Made by a program: the position numbers and the translations under genes
Assembly (NCBI RefSeq): GCF_001591545.1
Contig: NZ_BCVC01000007.1
Location: forward strand, 1 to 64,000
Direction: 5' to 3'
Length of the DNA: 64,000 nt
DNA from: Lederbergia lenta NBRC 16444
Lineage (GTDB): Bacteria > Bacillota > Bacilli > Bacillales > Bacillaceae_C
Shown: positions 26,951 through 35,865 of the stretch, piece after piece
Layout: each line of letters opens with the position of its first letter
How positions within the stretch are numbered: position 1 is the first letter of the stretch
Notes under the pieces: model-generated
Database searches by the model: none
Told to the model about the DNA's origin: nothing
Seen by the model: the letters and a program-made list of their open reading frames with translations, nothing else

Positions 26951-27886
26951 TTAAAACCAAACATCAAGGCCAAAAGCTCCGGGATTGTATAACATATTTA
27001 AAAATAATAATCCAATGATTAAAAGAAAGACTGCTGGCGCTACAAGAAAAGTAGTTACGAGCGTAACCTGTGGGCTAGCCTTCGCAGCCTTTTCTTTCGC
27101 TTTAAAGCCTCGCATTGCACGTAAATCTTCCGCTTGAACCCGGAATGTAGTTGATACTGGAACCCCTAAATCGGCACCTTGTACTAATGAATTGACGAGC
27201 ATTTCTAATTCCTTCGACGTATTCCTATCCAATAAACTTTGAAAAGCTTGACGCCGTTGAACCCCTAAATCTATCTCTCTATTAAATCTTTGAATTTCCT
27301 CACTAAGTGGTCCGTCCATTTGGTTCGTTACTTGACGTAACGCCGCATCCATCGAAACCCCAGCCTGTAAAGTAATACTAACAGTGTCTAAAAAGTCTGG
27401 CATAGAGGTACTGATTATTTCCTGACGTTCCTTTGCTTGGTACATAATCCACAGTGAAGGAAACATAAAACCCGATACAGGTAAAATAACTAATAGTAGC
27501 AAGGCAAATGGCATACCAAGAAAGGAATATAGAATGGCAATAAATAACGATCCCATCCCAAGAACAAATCGTAGGCCATGAAGGCTCTCCATGCGTAATC
27601 CATGTGGATTTCCAGCTTGCACCAATGTTAGCTCATCCTTTTGAAAATCGAACATCAGTGGATACTTCTTCGCTGTGGGTCCGATATATTCACTTGCTTT
27701 AATAAGCGGCCCCCAAATAATATCTTGCATTTTCTTCTGATTTCTTCGCTTTTCTTCCGGATGTATATGCTTGATTAGCTTTTCTTTTTTAGCGATATAA
27801 AACCATATATACATAAACCCTATACCAATCATGATGATCGTAAAGATCACAAGCAATTTTACAATAATGTCAAAATAAGGACTCAT
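26951..27886 (-). CDS. tadC: TadC-like inner membrane platform protein
   Basis: A 311-residue type II secretion F-domain protein with membrane segments near 8-28, 108-150 and 280-305 and the F-domain core SMPDFLDTVSITLQAG. With TadB it forms the membrane platform on which the TadA ATPase acts. It starts three bases after the tadB stop. Length and order (TadA-TadB-TadC) match the family. Confidence 0.9.
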   Translation of the reverse strand: MSPYFDIIVKLLVIFTIIMIGIGFMYIWFYIAKKEKLIKHIHPEEKRRNQKKMQDIIWGPLIKASEYIGPTAKKYPLMFDFQKDELTLVQAGNPHGLRMESLHGLRFVLGMGSLFIAILYSFLGMPFALLLLVILPVSGFMFPSLWIMYQAKERQEIISTSMPDFLDTVSITLQAGVSMDAALRQVTNQMDGPLSEEIQRFNREIDLGVQRRQAFQSLLDRNTSKELEMLVNSLVQGADLGVPVSTTFRVQAEDLRAMRGFKAKEKAAKASPQVTLVTTFLVAPAVFLLIIGLLFLNMLYNPGAFGLDVWF

Positions 27887-27889
27887 CTG

Positions 27890-28822
27890 CTACACCCTTA
27901 TCTGTGTAATTTTTCTTATAACTAAATAGGCTAGAAATTGCATTCCTAAAAATATGATAAAAAGGACAAGACCCCATTTTGTAAATAATGGATTCAAAAA
28001 GCCATCGATAAATAAGTTCATCATTAATGCCATCATTAACGGCATGATTGGAAGTATTAATGCAACAAACTTTGATTCCGCTGTTACGGTATCTACTTCC
28101 TTATTAACCCTTGCCCGTTCTTCTAATGTTTCAGCCATTAGTCCTAACACTTCAGCTAAGTTTCCACCTACCCGGTGTTGAATTAATACGGTGCTTACAA
28201 AAATATTAAGTTCCTTACTTGCAAATCGGTCACGTAAATGGTCCATTACCTCTTCAAAACTATTACCTAGTCGCAGTTGCTGAACCATCGCTTTAAATTC
28301 TGGTCCCGCTGGTGCCTTCATTTCCCTACCGACCAATTCTACTCCTTGTGGGATCGTTAAACCTGCTTTCATCGTATTGCTCATCGTACGGCAAATTTCT
28401 GGCAATTGTTGATTTAATCTTTCTGTCAATTTATCTTGTCTGGATTTCAGATACATTTTCGAACCAAACCAAATAACGAAGTAAGCCAATGTCAGGTTGA
28501 CGATAAAAATTAGTTTAAATAAGAAATGTCCAGCAAAGAGAAATGCCGCAAACATAAGAAAACAAATACCTATATATTCAGATGGTTTAAGTTGTATGTC
28601 CGACTGAATAAGCTTACGTTGTAAATCTTCAGCTGCCTCAGACTTATCATATTTATCTCCAATTAAAAGGATGGCACTTTTTCTCTCATTATCAGTATCA
28701 TTACCAAACCATTCTTCCACTTTTTTATTTGTTTGCTTTGTATTTCGATAGATAAAAAAGTAGTAAAAGGAGATACATAGAGTAAATAAGGTTGCTCCAC
28801 TACTTAGGAAAACATTATTCAC
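27890..28822 (-). CDS. tadB: TadB-like inner membrane platform protein
   Basis: A 310-residue type II secretion F-domain protein with an N-terminal membrane segment, a central pair and a C-terminal pair; the F-domain core is QLPEICRTMSNTMKAGLTIP. It partners with TadC. It overlaps the end of tadA by four bases, indicating coupled translation. Confidence 0.9.
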   Translation of the reverse strand: MNNVFLSSGATLFTLCISFYYFFIYRNTKQTNKKVEEWFGNDTDNERKSAILLIGDKYDKSEAAEDLQRKLIQSDIQLKPSEYIGICFLMFAAFLFAGHFLFKLIFIVNLTLAYFVIWFGSKMYLKSRQDKLTERLNQQLPEICRTMSNTMKAGLTIPQGVELVGREMKAPAGPEFKAMVQQLRLGNSFEEVMDHLRDRFASKELNIFVSTVLIQHRVGGNLAEVLGLMAETLEERARVNKEVDTVTAESKFVALILPIMPLMMALMMNLFIDGFLNPLFTKWGLVLFIIFLGMQFLAYLVIRKITQIRV

Positions 28823-30153
28823 ACTAACACCCCTTCTTGGAATAACGTCTCAGGCACATCAACACCAAAAGATTTCATTCGTTCGAATACCCGAGGTATA
28901 TATCCTGTTGAGACAAATGAACCATGAACATTCCCCTGCTGATCTACACCATGTCTTTTATATTTAAATATATCTTTAATTTCTATCACACCTGCGTTAT
29001 CAACAATTTCTGCGACGCTGACTAACTTTCTTTTCCCATCTGGAAGGCGCTCACTTTGAACAATTAAATCTAAAGCACCGACAAAGTATTGCCGAACAAC
29101 ATCTACACTTAAGGACAAACCTGACATAATAACCATTGCTTCCAAACGCCCTAGGGCATCCTTCGGGGAGTTAGCATGAACAGTTGTCAATGACCCTTCA
29201 TGTCCTGTGTTCATCGCTTGAAGCATATCAATTGCTTCAGATCCCCTCACTTCTCCAACAATAATTCGGTCAGGTCTCATTCGTAATGCATTCCTAACGA
29301 GCATACGAATATTTATTTCTCCCTTTCCCTCCATATTGTTTGGTCGGGCTTCCATTCGCACGAGATTATCATGCTCAAATTTAAGCTCGGCCATATCCTC
29401 AATAATGACAACCCGTTCTCCTATAGGAATAGAACTGGATAAAACATTAAGTAATGTCGTTTTCCCACTGCCAGTTCCACCGGATACTAATATATTACAT
29501 TTTGCTTTTACAGCCGCCTGTAAAAATTCACTTATATCATCTGTAAAAGTACCAAATCCAATTAAATCATCTGGTGTAAAAGGATTTTTATTAAACTTAC
29601 GAATCGATAAAATGGGACCATTTAAACTAATAGGTGGTATGACAGCATTCACCCTACTACCATCATGCAATCGAGCATCTACCATTGGCGAACTTTCATC
29701 AATTCTTCTACCGATAGGAGCAATAATTCGATCAATAATATGGCGAATATGCTGATCATCTTTAAATCTAACATCGGTTTTAAATAACTTACCTTTTTGT
29801 TCTATATAAATTTCTTTTGGACCATTAACCATTATTTCTGTAATACTGTCCTCTTTAAGAAGAGCTTCCAAAGGGCCATATCCTACAGATTCATTAATAA
29901 TTTGCTTTACAAGGTCTTCCATTTCTTTTTTTGGAATAATAGCCCGTTCTTCTTCGATCATTCGATAGACTAAACGCTCAATTGTTTGACGCATTTCTGT
30001 AGGAGGAAGGGCGGTAATTGTTTCTAGATCAGACTCTTTTAATAACCGTGATCTATAATGTTTTGCTCTCTTTTCTAACTGCATATCTGTTACATTCCAC
30101 TGATCACGGATATTTAAAGTTTGTTCTTTCATTCTTCCTGACCACGATGGCAT
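28819..30153 (-). CDS. tadA: TadA/CpaF pilus assembly ATPase
   Basis: A 444-residue secretion ATPase of the CpaF/TadA type that powers Flp pilus extension. Walker A is GGTGSGKTT at 225-233, followed by the Asp and His boxes and a Walker B region with IIVGEVRGSEAIDMLQAMNT and TTVHANS. The N-terminal all-alpha domain (about 30-100) is as in CpaF. It follows the TadZ-like gene by five bases and overlaps tadB. No retraction ATPase is present. Confidence 0.95.
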   Translation of the reverse strand: MPSWSGRMKEQTLNIRDQWNVTDMQLEKRAKHYRSRLLKESDLETITALPPTEMRQTIERLVYRMIEEERAIIPKKEMEDLVKQIINESVGYGPLEALLKEDSITEIMVNGPKEIYIEQKGKLFKTDVRFKDDQHIRHIIDRIIAPIGRRIDESSPMVDARLHDGSRVNAVIPPISLNGPILSIRKFNKNPFTPDDLIGFGTFTDDISEFLQAAVKAKCNILVSGGTGSGKTTLLNVLSSSIPIGERVVIIEDMAELKFEHDNLVRMEARPNNMEGKGEINIRMLVRNALRMRPDRIIVGEVRGSEAIDMLQAMNTGHEGSLTTVHANSPKDALGRLEAMVIMSGLSLSVDVVRQYFVGALDLIVQSERLPDGKRKLVSVAEIVDNAGVIEIKDIFKYKRHGVDQQGNVHGSFVSTGYIPRVFERMKSFGVDVPETLFQEGVLV

Positions 30154-30158
30154 AATAC

Positions 30159-31298
30159 CTAACCTCCTTTAACGATGGACTTCTTCACCATCGTTTTCAC
30201 ATCTTGAGCTGTCTTCGATGCCCCTTTATCATTCCTTTTCTGATAAAAAGGTTTTCCCATATTTAAATATGGTTGTACCCCATAGAAATCTGCTCTAATA
30301 CTGCCTGCAATCGGCAAATCCGTTAAATGTTCAATATTTTTTTCCGTTAATTCACTTTTAATATTTTTTCGATTGATAATTAAAAATAGGTTATCCCTAT
30401 TACCAATCTGATAACGGCGGAATTGATTGATCGTATGCTTAAGACTGCGAACCGACAAGCTATCTGGATTTAAAAGATAATATATGTGTGTTGCTTCATT
30501 TAAAGCTGTAAAGGTAATAGATGTAAATCCACTTGGTAAATCCAACACTACTTCATCAAAATAATTTCTACATGTCCGTATAATTCTGGTAATTAATTGG
30601 TCTGTCACCATTTCCGTTTGTTCTGGATTAGAGGGACTTAATAACACATGTATACCAGTGTTTTCTTCCTTTACAGCCACGTTATGGACATGACTGACAG
30701 AGAGCTCTTCAATAACAGGTAATAGATCTATATAAGACCTTTGTGGCTCAATCCCAAAAACAACTTCAACCCCACCGAATTGGACATTCAAATCTATTAA
30801 AATAACACTCTTATTACATTGAATTTGCAGGTTTTGAGAAACCATCGACGCAATGAGCGTTTTTCCTGTTCCCCCTTTAGCGCTATAAAAGGCTCTTACT
30901 TTACCAGCACCTTCAAATGCAAGATAATCATCTGCTGAGTCATGATCTTGTCCTAATAAGTGCGGAGTATTTTTCTGTAAAGCGGCATTCAATTGTTCTA
31001 TCTCATCAGGGACAATAATAATCTCTTTTGCCCCTAACTTCATCCATTGTCTGGCACTTTCAAATGATCGCTTTCGTACTAACCCAATAAGGGCGCTTGT
31101 CTGTGGTATACGAATATCATTTGCGGTTTCAAGAATTGATTCATCTATAATAAAGTATGAGATATTCTCTTCTCCCAAATAAGGGCCTTCCCATTCTTCA
31201 CTTTCATTTATTTCAATATTATGTTCTGTAAGTATTTGTCTGATCCCCATTAGCAGAGATTCATCATCTGTTATTACAAGTGCAGTGGAACTTCTCAT
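30159..31298 (-). CDS. tadZ: TadZ/CpaE-like pilus localisation ATPase
   Basis: A 379-residue protein with a degenerate receiver-like N-terminal domain (1-105) and a ParA/MinD-type ATPase domain with deviant Walker A KGGTGKT at 141-147. Members place the Tad machine within the cell. The N-terminal domain keeps the general fold pattern (LVITDDESLL, YFIIDES) but not a clear phosphorylation triad. It lies between the CpaB-like and TadA genes, as in many Gram-positive Tad loci. Confidence 0.85.
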   Translation of the reverse strand: MRSSTALVITDDESLLMGIRQILTEHNIEINESEEWEGPYLGEENISYFIIDESILETANDIRIPQTSALIGLVRKRSFESARQWMKLGAKEIIIVPDEIEQLNAALQKNTPHLLGQDHDSADDYLAFEGAGKVRAFYSAKGGTGKTLIASMVSQNLQIQCNKSVILIDLNVQFGGVEVVFGIEPQRSYIDLLPVIEELSVSHVHNVAVKEENTGIHVLLSPSNPEQTEMVTDQLITRIIRTCRNYFDEVVLDLPSGFTSITFTALNEATHIYYLLNPDSLSVRSLKHTINQFRRYQIGNRDNLFLIINRKNIKSELTEKNIEHLTDLPIAGSIRADFYGVQPYLNMGKPFYQKRNDKGASKTAQDVKTMVKKSIVKGG

Positions 31299-31376
31299 TA
31301 ATTGACCTCTTTTCGTGCGCTAATTTATCTCTTCCCTCAGCCGAATTGCGAGGCTGCAATCATTCGATTATCATTT

Positions 31377-32186
31377 TTATTTCTTTTCTTCTTTATTCGC
31401 TTTTTCTTTTTGTTCCTTTTCTTTTTGCTGCTTAGCTTTTTCTTGCTCTTCTTTCTTTATCGCTTCTTGCTTAGCAGCAGCTTCTTTTTCAGCTTGTTTT
31501 GCTTCTGCTTCTGCTTTTTCTTGTTCTTCATTTTGAGTTGTAATGCCGGCCTCTTCTACTTCTAGCTGATTAACTCTAAGTACGCGAATTTGCTCCGCTG
31601 TATTTTGTAAATGAATGAGTTGCTCAGCTTGTGGTAATGTTAAGGAAACCTTTAGCGCGGTTCCGCTTGTTTGTTCTTTAGGCATTGTCACTTCTTCACT
31701 TTGGATCACATCGATATTGTTTAAAATACGTTTCGTTTCAACTCCAGCACCTTCTGTTGCTTTATATGAAGCGATGATATCAATCTTGTCACCTATAAAT
31801 ATTTCCTGATCCATAAGTACATTTTGCGTGGGGTTTAACCAAACAATTCGATGATCTTCTGGAATATCTACCCGTGATCTTACGATGTTTTTTGTAATTA
31901 AATCGCCTTTACTTAAATTCACAATAGATAGGTGATCTTCCAATTCTTTTTTATTCGTAATAAAAGAGGATAAGCCACTTGATTTAGGGATATTTATCCA
32001 ATCAACCATATCTTCACTAATTTCCGTATATGCTGGTACCTTCTTTTTAGCAACAGCCACTTTTACTGACTGGCCCATACTCTCTTTAGCTAAAGTTACC
32101 TGGTTGCTAATAAACCAACCTGTCACAATGGCTAAAATAAATGCAATAATTAAAAAAATAAATGCTTTTCTTTTTGCGTCGATCAT
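31377..32186 (-). CDS. CpaB/RcpC-like SAF-domain protein with charged tail
   Basis: A 269-residue protein with one N-terminal membrane segment (about 8-26), a SAF domain (about 40-105, VAKKKVPAYTEISEDMV) and a CpaB core to about 210. The last 50 residues are a Lys/Glu/Ala/Gln run likely to be a long helix. CpaB proteins in Gram-negatives work at the outer-membrane secretin; here, without an outer membrane, a role at the wall is inferred. It lies second in the Tad operon. Confidence 0.85.
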   Translation of the reverse strand: MIDAKRKAFIFLIIAFILAIVTGWFISNQVTLAKESMGQSVKVAVAKKKVPAYTEISEDMVDWINIPKSSGLSSFITNKKELEDHLSIVNLSKGDLITKNIVRSRVDIPEDHRIVWLNPTQNVLMDQEIFIGDKIDIIASYKATEGAGVETKRILNNIDVIQSEEVTMPKEQTSGTALKVSLTLPQAEQLIHLQNTAEQIRVLRVNQLEVEEAGITTQNEEQEKAEAEAKQAEKEAAAKQEAIKKEEQEKAKQQKEKEQKEKANKEEKK

Positions 32187-32264
32187 ACATGTTCCCCCAC
32201 CAATGATTATTCATTTTTTGCTGATACAACTGGTAATAGTTTGGTATATTGCATGGTCATGATA

Positions 32265-33005
32265 CTATTTATCTTTATTGATTGTTAATATTTGTATATA
32301 AGGAATCCCAACTGGTAAAGTAGGTTCTTCCAATTTTACGTGTTTATGTAAAGCAGGCAACTCACTTGTTATTCCTTTGCTCACTGCCCATATCTCATCA
32401 ATTTGTTTTTTTTCTCTTAAATAGCTCCATAATGCATTTACTTCACCTGATTGATGGGTTTTCACTCTATTTTTTGATAATACTTCCGTCAGTAGAAAAA
32501 TATTTCTCTCTTTCTTCTTATAAATTGCATTGTATTTATTTGGCGAAAAAACCAACATAGGGCTTGGAGACATAATCCAATATGTCATATTAGAGCGTAG
32601 CGTATTTATACGAGCCATCAAATCTGTATAAGATGTAGATGCGTCATTATATTGCATCACCTCATCTAGCAAAAATAAAAATTCTGCCTTATTCCCATTA
32701 ACAATAGGAATGGGCCAGAGTATTTTATCAGGTAGTAACCAGTTTTGAATTCGATCTAATATTTCTCCTGACTGATACCGAGCATCATAAAAATATACAA
32801 TCTTGTCTTCCTCCTGAAATAACTTACTAAAATACTCCAATTCATCATTTAAAGATGGCAGTTGTATTTTTAATTTTCTTGCTACTAAGCGCGGATTTAT
32901 TAAACGAATCGCATCTTGTAATTGATAAAATTTGCCTTTAAGTTTAATTTTTTTTATTCTTTCTGTTTGATCGAGAGCTAAAAATTCATCTACTAATACC
33001 AGCAT
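32265..33005 (-). CDS. Hypothetical first gene of the Tad operon
   Basis: A 246-residue soluble protein with no family I recognise. It has no signal peptide, membrane segment or P-loop. It alternates beta- and alpha-type stretches (KIVYFYDARYQSGEILDRI; AEFLFLLDEVMQYND). GAGGGG six bases before the ATG supports the start. As first gene of the pilus operon, 78 bases before cpaB, it may be a regulator or a localisation factor, but nothing in the sequence shows this. Confidence 0.75.
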   Translation of the reverse strand: MLVLVDEFLALDQTERIKKIKLKGKFYQLQDAIRLINPRLVARKLKIQLPSLNDELEYFSKLFQEEDKIVYFYDARYQSGEILDRIQNWLLPDKILWPIPIVNGNKAEFLFLLDEVMQYNDASTSYTDLMARINTLRSNMTYWIMSPSPMLVFSPNKYNAIYKKKERNIFLLTEVLSKNRVKTHQSGEVNALWSYLREKKQIDEIWAVSKGITSELPALHKHVKLEEPTLPVGIPYIQILTINKDK

Positions 33006-33108
33006 AAAGTACCCCTCATATTTTCTAGATAATTAATCTATTTATCTGTTAAAATCTCATCCTTTAAATATTGGTTTATCTTTCCTTCACATGTTTTTCA
33101 TAATGTAA

Positions 33109-33137
33109 GTAATATCATTTGTTCATATTTTGGTCAA
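33109..33137 (-). promoter_or_regulatory. Predicted promoter of the Tad operon
   Basis: On the minus strand TTGACC, 17 bases, TATTAC, about 100 bases upstream of the first Tad gene. The rest of 33138-33354 shows nothing recognisable. Confidence 0.45.
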
Positions 33138-33354
33138 TTTGTGATAAAATACGTCCTAATTTTCAACTAGTATATTTTCCCTAGCATTACTTTGAATCCG
33201 AGATTATAATTAGGCAATAGGTTGTGGTTTATTTTCCTTTCCGCTGGGTAACCCCTCTTTTGAATTCCAATATCTTCATATTTTTTTTTCCTACCGCAAA
33301 AAAATGGGTATATCTGTTCATTTTCTATATTTATATCTTTCACCCTGAAATAGA

Positions 33355-33426
33355 CAAAAACGCAAGCGCCTGTAGCGACGCACCCACAAGAAGTGAGTGT
33401 ATCGAAAACTAAGGCGATTGCGCTTT
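33355..33426. repeat. REP-like palindromic element
   Basis: An element of about 70 bases with ends AACGCAAGCGCC and GGCGATTGCGCTT, which pair with one bulge and one mismatch. GC-rich AAGCGCAAGCGCC elements of this kind are scattered in intergenic DNA of Oceanobacillus-like genomes. A shorter related core occurs at 43750-43765. Confidence 0.55.
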
Positions 33427-33502
33427 AATATGTGAATGATATAAACTTTGTACATATTTTTCTCAAAGTGAAACTTTGATACTTATTGTAGTTAGATTCA
33501 AG

Positions 33503-33528
33503 ATTTATTTAAACCTTTTTAAATAAAT
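33503..33528 (-). terminator. Weak AT-only hairpin after SMR pair 1
   Basis: ATTTATTTAAA/TTTAAATAAAT stem just past the SMR stop. It has no GC pairs, so its strength is doubtful. Confidence 0.3.
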
Positions 33529-33541
33529 AATGATCCATTAG

Positions 33542-33856
33542 CTATACAGTCATTTTCATGCCAAATATCCCTATAACAACAAAGCTTAAAAACAACCATT
33601 GTACCCTATTATATTTCTCTTTAAATACAAATCTTCCTAATAAGACGATACCAACTGTTCCAACTCCTGCCCAAACCCCATAAGCTACACCTGCCGGGAT
33701 CTCTTGCATCGCTACGGACAAACAATAAAAGGTTAATATAAACCCGACTGTCATGCCAATTAATGGCCACTTCTTTTTAAAGCCATCTACATGCTTCATA
33801 AAAAACACAGCAACTACTTCTTCGATCCCTGCGATAACTAACAATAGCCAAGCCAT
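33542..33856 (-). CDS. SMR efflux subunit, pair 1 second gene
   Basis: A 104-residue small multidrug resistance protein with four membrane helices. Two adjacent acidic residues, E12 and E13, occupy the site of the essential helix-1 glutamate. It abuts its partner gene (33857) with no gap, the arrangement of heterodimeric SMR pumps such as YkkCD or EbrAB. It probably exports cationic compounds or guanidinium-like substrates with protons. It is the third gene of the TetR-SMR-SMR operon. Confidence 0.9.
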   Translation of the reverse strand: MAWLLLVIAGIEEVVAVFFMKHVDGFKKKWPLIGMTVGFILTFYCLSVAMQEIPAGVAYGVWAGVGTVGIVLLGRFVFKEKYNRVQWLFLSFVVIGIFGMKMTV

Positions 33857-34177
33857 TTATGCCACTTCCTTCTCTTCCGTTGTCAATTTAAGACCGAGTA
33901 TTCCAGTCATTAGGATGAACAAAAAGAAGATTTGCTTCATATTATATGGCTCTCCTAAATAGATCCCAACAAAATAGGTGCCAATTGTCCCAATACCGAC
34001 GAATACAGTATATGCAACAGCAACTGGAATTGTTTTATATGATCTGATGAGTAAAATAAAACTTCCTGCAACCATCGCTGCAATGATAGCCCAATCTGTC
34101 ACACTATCTGCATACTTTAAAAAGCTCGCCCAAAAAATTTCTCCTATACCTGCAATAATTAATAATAGCCAACCCAT
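33857..34177 (-). CDS. SMR efflux subunit, pair 1 first gene
   Basis: A 106-residue four-helix SMR protein with the helix-1 glutamate E13 (IAGIGEIFWASFLKYAD) and a charged C-terminal tail TTEEKEVA. It lies 12 bases after the TetR regulator and immediately before its partner SMR gene. The paired layout suggests a heterodimeric pump. Confidence 0.9.
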   Translation of the reverse strand: MGWLLLIIAGIGEIFWASFLKYADSVTDWAIIAAMVAGSFILLIRSYKTIPVAVAYTVFVGIGTIGTYFVGIYLGEPYNMKQIFFLFILMTGILGLKLTTEEKEVA

Positions 34178-34189
34178 ATAGATTTCCCC

Positions 34190-34783
34190 TTATTTTTTCT
34201 TAATATTAAGCGCCTGAGTCAAAAAAGTGATGATTTGACGCTCAAGTAATACTTTATCTTCTGTTTGCTCATTTTCCATCGAAAACAAATAATTTTCCGT
34301 AATGCTTTCAATAGAAGAAATAATCATTTTCGGTAGCATCTTTGCTTCCGGATATGCGGATAAATCAATTTCTTTTTTAATTTGCGCATCAAGTAAAAGA
34401 CTACCAAGCCACTCATAGTAATCACTATATATTTCTTCCCACTTTTCAAAGGAGGAATGTAATGCCATCCCTGAATAACAGAAAATCAACATTTCCTTAT
34501 ACTCACTTGTCTTTTGTAAAGTAACAGATACAAGGCACTCCATTTTTTCAGAGAAATGCATGGATGAATCTACTCTCGTTTGTGCTGTGGTAAGTAAATC
34601 CTCAAATATCAGTTCGGCAATCGCCGGGATAATTTCATTTTTACTTTTGAAATAACGATAAAATGTACCATGAGCTACTCCAGCCTTTTTAGTGATCGCT
34701 GAAATTGATGTCTTTTCAAATCCCTTTTCCTTAATAAGCTCAATAGCTGCCTGTAAAATTAAATAATCCTTTTTCAACATCAT
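34190..34783 (-). CDS. TetR-family regulator of the SMR pair
   Basis: A repressor of about 197 residues. The N-terminal helix-turn-helix reads ELIKEKGFEKTSISAITKKA and AGVAHGTFYRYFKSKNEI; the rest is a helical ligand-binding domain. AGAGGTG abuts the ATG at 34783, so the ATG at 34780 or the TTG at 34777 is equally possible. It heads the operon with the two efflux genes. A 13-base palindrome overlaps its predicted -10, so it probably represses itself and the pump until a drug-like ligand binds. Confidence 0.9.
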   Translation of the reverse strand: MMLKKDYLILQAAIELIKEKGFEKTSISAITKKAGVAHGTFYRYFKSKNEIIPAIAELIFEDLLTTAQTRVDSSMHFSEKMECLVSVTLQKTSEYKEMLIFCYSGMALHSSFEKWEEIYSDYYEWLGSLLLDAQIKKEIDLSAYPEAKMLPKMIISSIESITENYLFSMENEQTEDKVLLERQIITFLTQALNIKKK

Positions 34784-34881
34784 CACCTCTTTGAAAATCA
34801 AAAATTAGAAAATCTTAAATTGAATCTATATAAAGAAATATAGTAATTACTGGCAAATTGTGATTGTAAATCATTATTATG

Positions 34882-34921
34882 TGACTAATAGTCATTTTAC
34901 TATATTTTATACTTTTGTCAA
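34882..34921 (-). promoter_or_regulatory. TetR-SMR promoter with operator
   Basis: On the minus strand TTGACA (34916-34921), 16 bases, TAAAAT (34894-34899). The perfect 6-1-6 palindrome TGACTATTAGTCA (34882-34894) begins at the last base of the -10. This is a typical place and form for a TetR operator. Confidence 0.75.
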
Positions 34922-34929
34922 TGCCAAAA

Positions 34930-34959
34930 AGAGGCTTTGCCATTTTCTGCAAAGCCTCT
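34930..34959 (-). terminator. Terminator of the epimerase-like gene
   Basis: AGAGGCTTTGC/GCAAAGCCTCT stem with an eight-base loop and TTTTTGGC following on the minus strand; it lies 11 bases past the stop. Confidence 0.82.
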
Positions 34960-34970
34960 CTTTCTTTTAT

Positions 34971-35834
34971 TCAATCCACGGAAATAGTCACTGTCGTCTT
35001 AACTGTTTCCCCTGGAGCTACTAAATATAATTCTTTTTTTCTATTGAACTCATTCGTCATTGCCATCCATGGTTCTACACAAATAAAATCTTGATCTTGC
35101 TCTGTCCATAAATAAACGTATTTAAATTCATCTCCGTATGTCATTCGTACTTTCTTATTCAAATCTGGTAGCTCAAAAGCGATTTCTTTCTTCTTTGCAT
35201 CTAATAATACGAAAGCTTCCTTTTTATTTGATAGATCAAGTCCATCAATAACTTTCTTCACTTGCAACTCATCGTTATCTAGATAAGTGATAGCATCTGT
35301 ATCATACGAAATATTTTTCTTTGTACTTTTGAAGTAAGGATGAAAGCCTGCATATATTGGCATATCATCGACAGATTTATTTGTATATGCTTGATCGATC
35401 GTTAACATATTCCCTTTTAAAATATATGTAAATATTACTTCAAAATCAAAAGGATACGATTCTTTCGTTTCTTTATTACTGTTTAGACGAATAGTAATTG
35501 CTGCATGCCCGTCTGTATTCGTCTCAATGACTTCCCACGGATTATTTCTAGCAAATCCATGGTTTCTCATCTTATATGGAATACCTTCCCATTCGTATTT
35601 CCCTTGCTCCAGTTGACCAGATATTGGGAATAAAATCGGAATTCCCCCTCTAACATTTACCGCTTCATCTTGAAAAGTTTCTTTATTAAGAAACAGAATC
35701 TCTTCGCCATGTACAGTAAATCCAGTAATGATTCCACCCCTTTCAGGAGCTACTTTCAAACAAGCATTCGCCACTGAATCTGTTAATTCATATATTTGAT
35801 AATTTCCATCATTTCCCTTTGAAATTTGGTGCAT
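34971..35834 (-). CDS. Aldose 1-epimerase family protein
   Basis: A 287-residue galactose-mutarotase-like protein. Visible family stretches are RGGIPILFPISGQL, MRNHGFARNNPWEV and YAGFHPYF, with the expected histidines. It probably acts on hexose or hexose-6-phosphate anomers. I chose the ATG at 35834 because GGGAAAGG lies upstream and the longer frame would run 59 bases into the end of the preceding gene and has no family counterpart in its first 30 residues. It follows the PHP gene by 31 bases. Confidence 0.82.
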   Translation of the reverse strand: MHQISKGNDGNYQIYELTDSVANACLKVAPERGGIITGFTVHGEEILFLNKETFQDEAVNVRGGIPILFPISGQLEQGKYEWEGIPYKMRNHGFARNNPWEVIETNTDGHAAITIRLNSNKETKESYPFDFEVIFTYILKGNMLTIDQAYTNKSVDDMPIYAGFHPYFKSTKKNISYDTDAITYLDNDELQVKKVIDGLDLSNKKEAFVLLDAKKKEIAFELPDLNKKVRMTYGDEFKYVYLWTEQDQDFICVEPWMAMTNEFNRKKELYLVAPGETVKTTVTISVD

Positions 35835-35865
35835 TTTCCACTGACCTTTCCCATTCCAATAATTT

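Noticed and set aside
29336-29755. A 139-codon plus-strand frame inside tadA
   Set aside because: tadA is a certain gene over the same bases with catalytic motifs; the frame has no start signal.
31302-31565. A Phe/Leu-rich plus-strand frame looking like a membrane protein
   Set aside because: It is the complement of the CpaB charged tail (A/G-rich codons read as T/C-rich).
33224-33412. A 62-codon plus-strand frame upstream of the Tad operon
   Set aside because: It runs through the REP-like element and has no ribosome binding site or protein pattern.
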